DNA of 64,000 nucleotides from assembly GCF_032452875.1 (NCBI RefSeq), contig NC_083884.1, forward strand, positions 19,671,501 to 19,735,500, read 5' to 3'. The position numbers and the translations under genes are program-made. The notes beneath the pieces are model-generated. The model had not been told where the DNA came from and did no database searches. It saw only the letters and a list, made by a program, of their open reading frames with translations. Positions 1-12,931 of this stretch are shown here, one piece after another (the stretch's first letter is position 1; the number at the start of each line of letters is the position of its first letter). The DNA comes from Bos javanicus (Eukaryota > Chordata > Mammalia > Artiodactyla > Bovidae).

Positions 1-890
1 GGTATACTCCCACAATTAACTCTGAAATCACAAAAGAAATTCAAACTGATACTATAAACTGTCTTGAAATAAAAATATTGCTTCATATAGAAATCTGTAT
101 TTATAAAGTTTTATTAAGAGGAAAACATGACACTGATTGCTATAATTATTGAAGAACATAAAAAATAAAGGAATTTGATACTTTAGAAAAAGGAGAATAA
201 AATTAACCAAAAGATATTGAGAAGAAACAAATAAATATACAAGCTGAAATTAATGTAGAAACAACAGTGAAAGGAGTGGAGAGTAAAATAAATCCAAGGG
301 CTTCTTCTTTAGAAAGAATAACAATTTAAATGAAACCCTCCACAAATCTGAAAAGTAAGAGAGACAATATGAAGAGGATAAAACACAAATGAAGTAGGGC
401 TTTAAAATTAAAAATAATACTTAATGATACTCTTTGTTAATAAGCTTGAAAATCTAAACAAAGTGGATGCTTTTGATATAAAGATATGTTATGCTGAGAA
501 AAAAAAAATGTTTGGACACACGAAGAGACTGGAGGGCTATTAGAGATCTCATATTAAAACCCTGGTCCAGATGGTTTCACAGCTGAGTTTTCAGCCAACC
601 TTTAAAGAACAGGTGATTACAGTGTTGTTTTACTATTCCAGAATCAGAATCAGAAAGTTCCTCAATTAATGTTATGTAAACTGATTGACATTAATAGAAA
701 AACCTCATCAATACAATACAAAAACAACCCTCCAACTAAAGACTATTATCACTGAATATGGATGTGAATATTTAAATATAATAAATTCAATTCAATAGTA
801 CATTAAAAAATATACACTCTGACCAATTAGGATTTATTCCAGTGTAAGTAGTCAGATATCAGGAAATCTATCAACACAATGACATCACAG
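1..890 (+). mobile_element. Decayed L1 ORF2 fragment (reverse transcriptase part)
   Basis: Old LINE-1 remnant. Around 560-600 the plus strand gives a degenerate form of the L1 reverse-transcriptase segment 'PGPDGFTAEF', and around 820-850 a form of the 'GFIPG' segment follows. Both are in the order expected of L1 ORF2, but stops and indels break every frame. The element starts outside the window. It is interrupted by other old sequence after about 890 and resumes near 1026. It is non-functional, and its decay suggests a copy that predates the ruminant-specific repeats. Confidence 0.7.
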
Positions 891-892
891 AA

Positions 893-1025
893 TGTAAACT
901 CCAGCAGATGTTAAGCTGCATGAGAGAAAGAATTTTGGATGTTTTTTTCACTGCTGTATCTCCAGTATCCAAAACAACACCTGTTATATAGTGTCTGCTC
1001 AATGAATATCTGTTGATTGAATGGA
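893..1025 (+). mobile_element. L2-like 3' end
   Basis: The segment has the typical layout of an L2 LINE 3' end: a 'tgctgtatctccag' stretch, then a diverged 'gcctggcacatagtaggtgctcaataaatatttgttgaatga' type ending. It lies between two pieces of L1 ORF2. L2 is normally older than L1 copies of this kind, so the order is puzzling and the assignment is tentative. Confidence 0.45.
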
Positions 1026-1800
1026 TTATGTAAATTAAATCAAAGGAGAAAGAATATATAATCATACTCAATGGTATCTATGGTAAATATTCAAAAACCA
1101 ACTCTCAAAAAAGAAAAAGAAAAAGCCCTGATTTGTTGAATTTGCTGATTTCCATGGTGCAAATACTTCCCTTATGGCCCTCCAACAACAGTTCAACTAT
1201 TAGTTGACATGATAGCACTGAATGGAGTTGAGAAGGGATTTGCATGATTGGGTCTCCCCCAGCCAGGGTGAACTGGCTCGAACATACACTGGTGATATGG
1301 ATGGATGCTGAAAAGGCATTTGGAAAGTCAGCAATCACCCTTAACCAAGTAAGGGAGAGGTATTACTTAAATGGGGTAAATTATATTTTCTGAAACTTGT
1401 AAATAAATACAATTTAAAATATGGAATCACTTAAACTATTTTGACTTTTAATAAAATCAAGAGCTAAGAAAAATTGTTACCTTATTATAAAACAGTGTTG
1501 GACAGACTTGCAAATGTAGAAAAATAATGCTAAGAAAATGAGTATAAATTGGGAAAGAAAATATGTCTCCATGGGCGAACAATTTATCTAGAGAAATCAA
1601 GGTACTCTCTTAGAGCAGATAAAAACTGAAACAAAGTAGAAACTGTACAATAATAACAAGATGAAATAAAGCAAAACCAAACCAAAACTACTAGAATTAA
1701 AAGAATTTGGAGTGATTGGATATAAAATGAAAAATAAGTACTTTTTCTCTATTAGTACTGCATAACTAGAAATAGAAATGGCAAAAGTAGCCCATTAGTA
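1026..1800 (+). mobile_element. L1 ORF2 remnant, continued and interrupted
   Basis: Pieces of L1 ORF2 continue on the plus strand. Near 1045-1070 the reading resembles 'eyiiilng'; near 1300-1325 it resembles 'MDAEKAF', the RT segment upstream of the catalytic core; near 1710-1775 it resembles the 'GYKIN..KS..FLYT' segment that follows the active site. Between about 1085 and 1295 sits unrelated interspersed sequence that I could not assign to a family. All frames are broken. Confidence 0.6.
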
Positions 1801-2310
1801 AAGACCTTATTTTCCATTATTGACTATATGCACACTCCGGAAATAGTGGTGTTGTAACTTGAACTAGTCAAAAGGAAACGTATTAAAGATGATGTGGAGG
1901 TCAAGGATATGTGACTAGGGTGAGGGAAACAAGCATGACCTATGGCATAAGAGTGTTCATGGCATTCATTACTTAGCAATATAAAAAAATTTGAATTTTA
2001 ATGTTTTAAGATCAAAGCAGGAGTAATTTATTTGTCTTTCCTGCTATTGCCAAATATTATGTTTACACCTATTTTTTCATACATAGACTTTTTTTTAATA
2101 GTTGTATGTCCCCTTAAAGGGCCATGAATAGCATGGGGAAGTGAAAGGCTGGCTTAAGAGAGTTTGTTACCCTCATGATAGCTGGTGCACCAAGCCAATA
2201 AAATAAATCACGATCCAGGCTTGTCTTGAAGGAAGCATTCACCAAGATGCCACAGATGTTAATACTTCAATATCTTTTCTGACATTCTCCTCTTCTACTT
2301 TGTCTCATCA
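1801..2310. other. Single-copy DNA, nothing assignable
   Basis: About 500 bases of AT-rich sequence between the L1 remnant and the BovB copy. I see no open frame of note, no RNA gene and no repeat I can name. Confidence 0.5.
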
Positions 2311-5300
2311 TTATTGTTCAGTTGTTAAGTCCTGTCTGACTCTCTGTGACCCCATGGACTGCAGCACGCCAGGCTTCCCTGTCTTTAACTATCTCCCTGA
2401 GTTTGTTCAAACTCATGTCCATTGAATGAGTGATGCCATGCAACTATCTCATCCTCTGCCTCCCCCTTCTCCTCCTGCCCTCAGTCTTTCCCAGCATCAG
2501 GGTCTTTTCCAATAAGTCAGCTCTTCGCATCAGGTGGCCAAAGTATTGGAGCTTCAGCTTCAGCACCAGTCCTTCAAATGAATATTCAGGACTGATTTCC
2601 TTTAGGATTGACTGACTTGATTCCCTTGTTGTTCAAGGGACTCTCAAGAATCTTCTCCAGCACCACAGTTTGAAAGCATTAATTCTTTGGGCCTCAGCCT
2701 TCTTTATGGTCCAACTCTCACATCCATACATGACTACTGGAAAAACCATAGCTTTGACTAGATGGACCTTTGTCGGCAAAGTGATGTCTCTGCTTTTTAA
2801 TACACTGTCTAGGTTTGTCATAGCTGTTCTTTCGAGGAGCGAGCGCCTTTTAATTTTGTGGCTGCAGTCACCATCTGCAGTGATTTGGAGCCCAAGAAAA
2901 TGAAATCTGACATTGTTTCCACTGTTTCCCCATCTATTTGCCTTGAAGTGATAGGACTGGATGCCGTGATCTTCATTTTTTGAATGTTGAGGTTTAAGCC
3001 AGCTTTTTCACTCTCCCCTTTCACCTTCATCAAGAGGCTCTTTAGTTCCTCTTCACTTTCTGCCATAAGGGTGGTTTCTACCACCTGCATATCTGAGGTG
3101 GTTGATATTTCTCCTGGCAATCTTGATTCTAGCTTGTGCTTCATTCAGTCCGGCATTTCACGTGTCTAGATGTAAGTTAAATCAGCAGGGTGACAATATA
3201 CAGCCTTGACGTACTCGTTTCCCAACTTTGAACAAGTTCATTGTTCTATGTAAGGTTCTAAATGTTGCTTCTTGGCCTGCATACAGGTTTCTCAGGAGGT
3301 GGGTAATGTGGTCAGGTACTCCCATCTCTTTAAGAATATTCCACAGTTTGTTGCTTTACATAGTCAGTGAAGCAGATGTTTGTTTGTTTGTTTGTTTTTG
3401 CAATTCTCTTGCTTTTTCTATGACCCACATATGTTGGAAATTTGATCTCTGGTTCCTCTGCCTTTTCTAAATCCAGTTTGTACATCTGGAAGTTCTTGGT
3501 TCACGTACTGTTGAAGCCTAGCTTGAAGGAATTTGCGCATAATCTTGTTGGCATGTGAAATGAGTGCAATTGTATGGTAATTTGAATATTCTTCGACATT
3601 GCCTTTCTTTGGGACTGGAATGAAAACTGACCTTTTCCAGTCCAGTGGCCACTGCCGAGTTTTCCAAATTTGCTGTCATAATGTCTGCAGCACTTTATCA
3701 GCATCATCTTTGAGGATTTGAAATAACTCAACTGGAATTCCATCACCTGCACTAGCTTTGTTCGTAGTAATGCTTCTTAAGGCCCACTTGACTTTACACT
3801 CCAGTATGTCTGGCTCTAGGTGAGTGAACACACCATTGTGGTTATTTGGGTCATGAAGAGCTTTTTCGTACAGTTCCTCTGTATATTCTTGCCACCTTTT
3901 CTAAATCTCTTCTGCTTCTGTTAGATCCTTGCCATTTTTGTCCTTTATTGTGCCCATCTTTGCACATGGGAACATGAAATGTTCCCTTGGTATCTTCAAT
4001 TTTCTTAAAGAGATCTCTAATAGAAAACATTCTATTGTTTTCCTCTATTTCTTTGCATTGTTCACTTATGGCTTTCTTTATCTCTCCTTGCTATTTTCTG
4101 GAACTCTGCATTCAGTTGGATATATCTTTCCCCTTCTCCTTTGCCTTTTGCTTCTATACTTCTCAGCTATTTGGAAGGCCTCCTCAGACAACCACTTTGC
4201 CTTCTTGCATTTCTTCTTCTTGGGAATGGTTTTGATCACCACCACCTGTGCAATGTTATGACTCTCCATCCATAGTTCTTCAGGCACTCTGTACCAAATC
4301 TAGTCCATTGAATTTATTTGTCACCTCCACTGTATAATATAAGGGGTTTGATTAAGATCACACCTGAATTGCCTGGTCGTTTTCCCTACTTTCTTCAATT
4401 TGAGGCTGAATTTTGCAATAAGGAGCTGATGATCTGAATCACAATCAGCTCTAGTCTTGTTTTTGCTGCCTGTTTAGAGCTTCTCCATCTTTGGCTGCAG
4501 AGAATATAATCAGTCTGATTTTGGTACTGATCATCTGGTGTTGTCCATGTGTAGAGTTGTCTCATGTTGTTGGAAGAGAGTGTTTGCTGTTACCAGCATG
4601 TTCTCTTGGCAAAACTCTGTTAGCCTTTGCCCTGCTTCATTTTGTACTCCAAGGACAAACTTGCCTGTTACTCTAGGTATCTCTTGACTTCCTACTTTTG
4701 CATTCCAGTCCCCTATAATGAAAAGGACATCTTTTTTGGATGTTGGTTCTAGGAGGTCTTATAGGTCTTCATAGAACTGTTCAACTTCAGCTTCTTTGGC
4801 ATTAATGGTTAAGGCATAGACTTGGTTATTCTGATATTGAATGGTTTGCCTTGGAAATAAACTGAGATCATTCTGTCATTTTTGAGATTGCAACCAAGTA
4901 CTGCATTTCTAACTCTTGTTTCTGAGGGCTACTCCCTCCATTCCTTCTAAGGGATTCTTGCCCACATTAGTAGATTTCGTGGTCATCTGAATTAAATTCA
5001 CCCATTCCAGTCCATTTTAGTTCACTGATTCCTAAAATGTCGCTGTTCACTCTTGCCATCTCCTCTTTGGCCACATCGAATTTACCTTGATTCATGGACC
5101 TAATATTCCAGGTTCCTATGCAATATTGTTTTTACAGCATCAGACTTTACTTTCACAACCAGATTCAACCACAACTGGGCATCATTTTCGCTTTGGCTCA
5201 GACTCTTCATTGTTTTATAGCTATTTCTCCACTCTTCCCCAGTAGTAATTTGGACACCTACTGACCTGGTGGGCTCATCTTTTTAGTGTCATATCTTTTT

Positions 5301-5660
5301 GCTCTTTCATACTGTTCATGGGTTCTCAAGGCAAGAATACTGAAGTGGTTTGCCATTCCCTTCTTCATTGGACCACATTTTGTAAGGCCCTAACTAGCAG
5401 GAACATGCCTTCAGTTGCTCAGCGTAGCTGGATGATGTGCCTGGTGCCCTGGCTCACCCACTGCTGTCCTCATTGAGTGTTTAAATCTACAGTGGCCACA
5501 GGATGTTGGTCAACGTGTGCCTAGGGTTTGAGGCAAAGGTCCTGCTGGAGTGGCTGGGAAGGGGGTCTGCAGAGGGCTGGAGCCGATGTTGAAGGACACC
5601 CAGGAGCAGAGGCCACACCACCTCACTGCTGCTGCTTGCTGCCCTGGAGCCCATCTGCTG
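2311..5660 (-). mobile_element. BovB (RTE-clade LINE), near full length, degenerate
   Basis: BovB is an RTE-type non-LTR retrotransposon of about 3.2 kb encoding an AP-type endonuclease and a reverse transcriptase. The left edge is its 3' tail (minus strand: copy of the gagtcagacagga...caactgaac end) and the right edge reaches the 5' untranslated part near 5660. On the minus strand the endonuclease motif GDWNAKVGSQ is readable at about 4684-4718. The RT palm region at about 2880-3140 is recognisable (MAESEEELKSLLMKVK), but the YADD catalytic site is scrambled by indels. A TTTG microsatellite (about 3377-3400) has grown where the segment around motif A should lie. Many stops and frameshifts make it inactive. 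It is the longest BovB copy in the window. Confidence 0.92.
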
Positions 5661-8165
5661 CCCAGGAGTCAATGTCCACTGTGGCTTATCAGCTATCCAT
5701 TATAACCTCCCATATATCCAGGTGTTTGGGGGAACGGGGAGACTCTTCAATGATTATATTGCTAGATCTTTACATTTTTCGATGATCTTTGTCTGTATTA
5801 CCTGATTTCAGATCTCCTGGTAACCTTATAATATATCGTCTCTCATTTGTATATAAAAAGTTCCGCATTTCATAGATTTCCTGTAATAAACAGTGCAAAT
5901 CTTTATCCAGGGAGCCATACAAGTTGTTGGGGGCTGGAACTGGGTGGTACAGGGAAATTATTCTAAAGCACTTGTTTCTGTATTTAGTTGTGGTTTTAAT
6001 CTCGGGGAAGTATGTATAGAATTTAAATGAGCTTTGGGCACTAAAAGGATTAAGCTTTAGCAGTTTGGAAGATTTCCTTATATAGGATGGTTGATGCAAA
6101 GTGTGTTTACATACTGAAATAAATCACCAAGTTCTCAAGAACGATGTTGTAACAGTGTTGGGTAACAGTCAGTGTGAAATAAAGAGGTGATTTTACAGTT
6201 AGTGGGCACGCATCATGGATCCTAGACAAATCTTAGTAGTTCTAAATGTGAGTGTCATGAAGTGTATCTTCATGGAAGAAAAGATTTGGAAATGTTGTTA
6301 TATAAGACTTTACCAGTATGCCTTTGTGCAGAGAATATCAATTGTGGACAGAAAGGAATATATGGCTCTGAGAATGCCCTTGGCTTCTGGCTGTATCCTA
6401 TGCTGCTCTAGTTTTTATGACTTTAAGTATTTGGCTTAGTTTTTACTTGACATGCCTTTAAAAGAACACTTCATAATTAAAAACATCTTAACATAAGTGC
6501 AGGAAATATTACAATAAAAATAATATAAAAAATGGAAAGCATGTCTGGACTGATGGGAATGTAGCCTAATGCTGTATTCTGGTGAGCTATCTGGTAGTAG
6601 TTAGAACATTTGCACACTGCTTCTTGGTGTAGGTCATGAAGGGTCCCACCTAGGTCCATTGGTTGGTTGATCATACAACCTGGTTTTCCTGAGCAAGTCT
6701 GGTAATCATAGCCCCCATTCACTCTCAGAAAGGACCTGGTTTGGACAATATGGTCATCTGACCCATAAGAATATGTGTATGAGAATACTCATTGCTGTGG
6801 TAGAGAGGGTTCTTCATGGGGAGAGAAATAACATACAAACTCTAAGCAGCAGTCAGAATATAAAGAAATAGATGCTCTCAACATAGGTTAAACTTAAAAA
6901 ACATGTTGCTGAGTCAAAAAGCAAATAGCCAACAAATATACCACTTTATAAAATACAAAAGAGAACAACATGAGCACTTGTAAACAGATACATGTCCAAC
7001 ACGTTACAACCATTGGCTTAGGGGAGAGAGGAATGTGAGTGGACTTACAGAATTAACAGGGAGTGAAATAAAACAAGGCAATGCCATATTATTAACCAGT
7101 GCTAATAATATGCTGCGAACTGAACTGGATGATTAAGACAACATTCTGTACCTGATGTTCCAAAAAAGTATCCTGTAGTCTATAATTATATTATACATGA
7201 TACAAATATAAAGAATGTATCTTTAAAAATATCTTTTACAAGCCGAAATAAAACAGTATGTGTAAGTAATCCTGGTATGAGCAATTGGACTTAACATGAA
7301 TATTAATGAAACTTTGCCAAAATAGAGGCTTCTGTTTTAAGACTCTTAATTTGAGAATTTGTAAAGCTATGGATAGGGGCTGGGAGTGCGAGTGGCTGAA
7401 GGAATTAGATAACTTCTGGATAGAAAAACTCAGTTTTTCATCCACCCTCACAGCCAGCCTCTGAACAGCAGTAATTTTCCACAACCTGTGTAATTATGAA
7501 TGTAGTCTTTCATTTTCAGTACTCGGACATCTCACACCTAAGTTCTTTTAAGAAAATAAATGCCTTAAGTTTGAATGTCTCCTCTGGAGCCGTAATGATA
7601 CACGTGGAGGATTTCACAAAGAAAGAGAAACGGTATTGATCTTCCCTGTGGACTTTCTGGGACTTGCCAGCAGGAGGTCTTGGCTGACAATTCTAGTTGT
7701 ATTCAGGAATGACCTAGGCTTGACAATTGTCACCCACAATGGTTGATGAAACTTAATAGGGGGGGGCATCCCCCCAGCCCTGTGTCCATCTGGTTCTGAA
7801 TGCTTGGCAGGAGAATGTGGCTCTTTTGACAAAGAAGGCCCAGTCTTCACTACAAAGAATAGATGTCCCTGAACTTCCAACTGGAAACTGGAACAAATTC
7901 TCAATTTTCATTGACTCAAGCATGCATGTTACTAGAAAAATGGTCCCTTTTATGCTATAAATAATTTTTCTTCAGGAGAAAATTTGAGATGTCATGGGTA
8001 TGCTACAGGAGACCTACTATTTTTTTGTTTTGTTTTGTTTTTTAAACATAAGGAAATAACCTAATTATTTAGTAACTTGGGTAGTTAGGTGGTAGGGGTG
8101 ACTGTTTGGGCTAAAGCAACCTGGGATTCATCCTAGGCTGTGTTGTTGCTCTAATGTCTGGAAAC
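5661..8165. other. Mostly single-copy DNA
   Basis: No gene recognised. The longest open stretches (minus 5770-6099, 109 codons; minus 7614-7904, 96 codons) show no family signature and are of a length expected by chance. About 6755-7060 resembles an old L1 3' UTR (see separate entry). A G6-CAT-C6 mini-hairpin lies at 7761-7775. Confidence 0.5.
6755..7060 (+). mobile_element. Possible old L1 3' UTR fragment
   Basis: The A-rich stretch with 'tgctgagtcaaaaagcaaa', then a 'taccactttataaaatacaaa' segment, resembles the 3' untranslated part of old L1M elements. The match is only by pattern and the edges are uncertain. Confidence 0.3.
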
Positions 8166-8169
8166 TTCA

Positions 8170-8345
8170 AGGTAGGATGGAAAGAATACATATTTTGGAA
8201 TCAAACTGACTTGGAATTTTACTAAGATTTTGCTACTTTCCATTTGTGTAAGTCTGGGACAAGTCATTTGAGCTCTGAACTTCAGCATTCTCTTTAATAA
8301 AATGTGAATAATTATATAATCTTACAAATGAGAGTTTTGTTTTTC
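8170..8345 (+). mobile_element. MIR SINE
   Basis: Diverged MIR. In order it shows a 'ttggaatcaaactgacttgg' head, the core 'tttgtgtaagtctgggacaag', then 'cttcagcattctctttaataaaatgtg', matching the MIR layout of 'tgtgaccttgggcaag' followed by 'cctcatctgtaaaatg'. MIR is an ancient tRNA-derived SINE shared by all mammals. Confidence 0.8.
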
Positions 8346-8709
8346 TAAACTAACATTAAATCTAAATGTGCTAATAATTACTGACCTTTAATTGCTACTT
8401 ATTTATTTGTTGGAAGTAGAGTTGATTTACAGTTGGCACGTTTAAAGACTGAAATGTGGCAGATTTCGTTTGATTTTTAAGCAAGAATTTAACATTCAGA
8501 AACTTCTTAGAATTAATGTTAGCCAGATATTCTTGATATTAAGACAAAATTCAGACTAAGTAATACATATGCATACAGAAGAGTTGATCATATTACTCCC
8601 ATTTTGGAGTGAGGAAAACCACTGGATTTCAGACTTCTCATCAAATAGCAAGACAGACATTAGTATACTGAAGGTTTGATTTAAAGAACTTTGGCAAATT
8701 ATACAATGA
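8346..8709. other. Single-copy AT-rich spacer
   Basis: AT-rich DNA between two MIR copies. I see no gene or repeat that I can name. Confidence 0.5.
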
Positions 8710-8940
8710 ATGGCAACATCTACTGAACACTATGTGCCAGGCAGTATAGAAATGATTTATACTGTGTTATCTCATGTGGTTCTTGTAAGAACCCTCATAT
8801 AGTATGGTTAAGTATCACAATGTTCACTTTATGAAGGAGGATACTGAGGCATAGAGAAGTAAGATCGTGCAGCGTGTAGGCTGCTGAGTCAGACATCAGT
8901 CCAAATCCTGTCTCCAACCCCTGTGCTCTTAATTCTAATG
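8710..8940 (-). mobile_element. MIR SINE
   Basis: Reverse-oriented MIR: 'actatgtgccaggcagtata', then the 'gaggatactgaggcatagag' core and a 'gtgctcttaa' end, i.e. the complement of the MIR consensus read from 3' to 5'. Nearly full length. Confidence 0.8.
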
Positions 8941-9194
8941 ACTGTCTCTAAACCGAATCCAATAATAAAAATGATTCTTAAAGGTGTAAATTAGCCAGAA
9001 GAAAACCCCCAAATTTAGAAAGTTTCTTTAAATTAAAAGTAAAAGCATTTTTGAAAATTAAATAATTTATTAGGTATGTCTCATTATGACATCTAACTTA
9101 AGTTTAACATTAGTCAACCCATGTAGAGCTGAGTTACGTGTTTACATTTAGACTGTTTTTGAAAAAACATGCCTCGGGTCAAAAAGGTATTAGA

Positions 9195-9339
9195 GGGACT
9201 TCCTTGGTGGTCCTGTGGCTAAGACTCCGTTCTCCCAGTGCAGGGGGCCTGGGTTCGATTGCTGTTGGGGAACTAGATCCCATGTGGCACAACTAAGACC
9301 CGGTGCATGCCAAATAAATAATAAATAAATTTTTTAAAA
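9195..9339 (+). mobile_element. CHR-type (cetartiodactyl) tRNA-derived SINE
   Basis: Begins 'gggacttccttggtggtcc', carries a 'gggttcgattgct' B-box-like segment, and ends in an (ATAA)-rich tail. A 7-bp direct repeat 'tattaga' flanks it (9188-9194 and 9340-9346) and fits a target-site duplication. This SINE family is shared by whales, hippos and ruminants. Confidence 0.8.
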
Positions 9340-9945
9340 TATTAGAAATTCATACTATAGAGATCAAACTGTGAGTTAAACCAAATAGTGCGTTATCTTT
9401 CAATGACATAAACAATTTGAAATAATGCAGTGAATATTTTCTTTTTCATTACATTTATCTCTGGTATCTAAATGATGAGAGTTTCTGAAATAAAATTTGT
9501 GTCCAAATTAATGGTGACTCACCTCTCTTCCAGGGTTCCCCTAAATTTTGCTTGATTTTTGATGATGACTATAGTGAAATTAATGATATTCCTAGTATTC
9601 TAAAATGTGCTACAAATAATCTTATATTAATTATGATTTAAATATTTAGTTTAGAATATTGAAATTTAAACTAAATTTAAATATTTAGGTTAGAGTAAAA
9701 TTTATTTACTTTGTAAATAAATTAATTCATACTCTGGATTATCTCTATAAATTCATGTGACTTGTATTCTAATACGCTTTTCTGAGTAGAAGAGGAATAA
9801 ATGGAGTTATAAATAGCCACCAAAGTGACTGAGTGTACTGAGCTGAAAATTATTGGAAGACTCCTTCAATTGTTTACTAATGTGTGAGCAAAGGGGTAAA
9901 AAGTGTTGACTGTCTTTGTTTTAAAGGACTAGCATTTATAAAACT

Positions 9946-10020
9946 ATTGTGTGTGTGTATGTGTGCACACGCACACATGCACGTATGTACATCTATGTAT
10001 ATATCTGTGTCTGTTTGTAT
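9946..10020. repeat. TG/TATG-type compound microsatellite
   Basis: Alternating TG, TATG and CA-rich runs with interruptions, from the 'gtgtgtgtgtatgtgtg' start to the 'tgtgtctgtttgtatttgtg' end. Confidence 0.8.
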
Positions 10021-10413
10021 TTGTGTCTGAATGGATTCTTAGGTATCTGAGTTATGTAGAAGACATTTTAAATTTCATGTTTTATTTGGATTATAACCAA
10101 AAATTAGGATAAACTGTGGACAAACAGCATTTCACATGGTTTTGGTGCTTGTGTATATATATTTATGGTTGTTTCATACCATGTAAAGGTTAAACAGTGT
10201 CTTAGCACACTGTGCAAATGGAGATTGTTCATAGTTCAAATACAGAAAAACTGTGTTTGAAAAAATGTGGCATATTTCTTCAGAGGTATGCAAAATTCAA
10301 AAGCATCTGTACCATAGAAGTTAGTGACATATTATGATTTGGGATGAATGTATTCCTGAGTCCCACCTTTGTTCACACCATTTTACAGTAGTTTATTAGA
10401 AGTTAAGTGTAAT

Positions 10414-10440
10414 TGTGTGTGTGTGTGTGTGTATGTGTGT
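10414..10440. repeat. (TG)n microsatellite
   Basis: About 13 TG units with one TA interruption. It is long enough that length variation between individuals is plausible. Confidence 0.9.
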
Positions 10441-12125
10441 AGTTTTCTTCTCCTGGTTCCTGCTATAATTGGATTTGATGCCAATTTCAATTCAGATTTT
10501 AATAATGCCACAAGTCTAATCTTATAATCAAGGAAACAAGATAGCTTTATAGAAATATCAAGAGAAATCTTTTGCCTTATTTGCTGATTTGTAGAAATGT
10601 GCAATCTGATTATCCTGAAATGGGACACAAAATTTGAGGTTATTAATAACCTCTTTGGAAAAATAACTATTTAAAAGTCATTTTCCACATTATTGTCATT
10701 GAAGTTAAACTGTAGTTACAATAAATGAGAACTAGACCTGAAATTTATCTTTCTCATTAAATTTGCTCTTCAGTTTCAACAAAACAATGTCATTTGGAAT
10801 TAATGTAATTTTTATATTATATAAGAACAGTAAGTATATGTTTATACATTTTATTCATATTTAAGTTTTAGTGATGTCCATTGAATTTGGAATAAAATAC
10901 ATTTAAGTTCATGTTGTGAGTCTGTGAGAACCTTTTCCTTTGGAAGAAACATTTACTAACTGAAGAATATGCCCATTCAAATATTTTATTATTATTCAAA
11001 CAATAAATATGTAAGCATTCTTAGCTGAAGAACTTAGCCATATAATTATATAAGTCATTCAAATGCATTTGTATAAAATATCCTGGGGGACGATGTTTGC
11101 AGAAATGTATTTTTAGCTTTTCACTAAACATCTGCATCCTATATTCATGCATGTATTAACATTTATTTGTGTATGGGGAGCTAAGAAACTTGTACATTTT
11201 TGAGAATTTTACCTAGCAAAAATCTGAAAGCAATCATAGTGTAAAATCCATATTGCCTTTAAGTCTCCATAGCATTTTAGTTGGAGTTTTATCCCAATAT
11301 TATTTTCTCTGATGAGGGCTGCTCATGATCTGCTGTTTCCTAAAGAGGAGCTCTTGGAACCCATTTCCAGTCATGCTGTGATTTTTTTCGTTTTAAATCT
11401 AGACTACCTTTTGACTTCCATAAAGGCATGAGAGGAGAGTGATGGACATAGGGATTCAGTGGTGATTATACATAATTCTTTGCTTAATCTGCTTTGCAAC
11501 TTTAAACTACTCTGCAGCTTTGAGGTATTGTCTCCTATAGGTATATATCTAATCTGGGGATAAAAATTGAGAAATAAATGAGGTAAAAATAAAGCATTGT
11601 TCAACATCGCTTTTTTCTTTTCTTTTTTACTGCCTTAGAGTTGGGAATGATTGCTTTCTACATTGGCATTTGAGAGAAAAAATTTGGCTATTATGGTTTT
11701 TCTTGTTATTTTTATTAAGCCAATGAAAAAGGATGGTAGCAGTTCAGCCACTGGGGTGTTGGAACAGAAAATTGAGGGGCCCCCAAGGACCTTGATACCA
11801 TTTTTGAAGTTCAATTCCAGTCGCTAAGATTAGAGCAGCCCTTCCAAAATGAGGGTCACAAATGCATTTGTGATTTAGACTATTTGTCTGGATGCTGTCA
11901 GGGAAACAATTGGCTATTATTGAACAGAACTGCTGATTTTCTCTTTGTACCATTTTTTTTTCTTTTGTTTTGGTTGTCTCTGAATGGTAAAGTCTGACAG
12001 CAAGTTAAAAAAAATACTAGTTATGTGGAAGAGAGGAATATGGAAACAGGGAAAAGAAAAAGGGATGAAGAAGGAGAAAGAGACAGCTTTTCACTTTCAT
12101 ATGGCATTGATTTTAGTCTTGAGTG

Positions 12126-12275
12126 ACGTAGTTTAATTAAAAATATATTTATTGAGCATGTACTATGTAATAGGCATTATTAATTGGTGGGAGGGTTGCA
12201 AGTTACACAAAATGAAGATGTGTGTCATCAAGGAGCTCATTCTCCAGTGTGGGAGGCTGAAGAGAGCGGTGTAAT
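12126..12275 (+). mobile_element. Possible ancient LINE/MIR fragment
   Basis: 'tttattgagcatgtactatg' followed by 'catcaaggagctcattctcc' follows the pattern of very old mammalian interspersed repeats ('tttattgagcacctactatg ... caaggagctcacagtct'). The family is not certain. Confidence 0.4.
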
Positions 12276-12538
12276 CACCATTTTCCTAGAGTTTGCCTCA
12301 TCTGCAGCCTCTCCAAGGGTTAGCCCTCACTCTGCCCCTGGTCCCCCTCCCTGGTCATAGCTGGTTGGTGGGGAATAGACACAGAGCCCAGAGGAAGCCA
12401 ATCCATACTGACTAAGCAGTGACTCAAGATTCATCGGGCCGAATCTTAAATGAATGTGCCTGTTAGAATCTCTCCAATCTATCAGCAAAGCTTTCCAGTT
12501 TCTCTCAAAAAGTTATATGTCAAATCTGCTCACTTCCC

Positions 12539-12817
12539 CGGAGAAGGCAATGGCACCCCACTCTAGTACTCTTGCCTGGAAAATTCCATGGACAGAGGAG
12601 CCTGGTGGGCTGCAGTCCATGGGGTCACTAAGAGTAGGACACGACTGAGCGACTTCACTTTCACTTTTCACTTTCATGCATTGGAGAAGGAAATGGCAAC
12701 CCACTTCAGTGTTCTTGCCTAGAGAATCCTAGGGAAGGCAGAGCCTGGTGGGCTGCCGTCTATGGGGTCTCACAGAGTTGGACATGACTGAAGCGACTTA
12801 GCAGCAGCAGAGCAGCA
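12539..12817 (+). mobile_element. Bov-A2 SINE
   Basis: Dimeric Bov-A unit. Two copies of the 'ggagaaggmaatggcamccc ... cttgcctggaaaat ... ggagcctggtgggctg ... gacatgactgaagcga' module follow one another, and the element ends in the AGC-repeat tail typical of Bov-A2. An 11-bp duplication 'gctcacttccc' flanks it at 12528-12538 and 12818-12828, so the edges are firm. Bov-A2 is ruminant-specific and is mobilised by BovB-type machinery (family knowledge). Confidence 0.93.
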
Positions 12818-12931
12818 GCTCACTTCCCTCTGCTTCAATCCTACCTAGTGGTAGAATATTACCATAGCCTCCCACCTGGTTTCTCCATTTGCAGCTTCTT
12901 ACCTGTTAGGTCCATTCTCCAGTTAGACCTA

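Larger units (their letters stand above)
9340..12125. other. Single-copy AT-rich DNA
   Basis: About 2.8 kb without any gene or clear interspersed repeat. It holds two TG/CA-type microsatellites (separate entries). ORFs here are short and AT-driven. Confidence 0.55.

Noticed and set aside
7761..7775. G6-CAT-C6 hairpin as a terminator or regulatory stem
   Set aside because: Too short, in a mammalian single-copy region, and with no associated gene.
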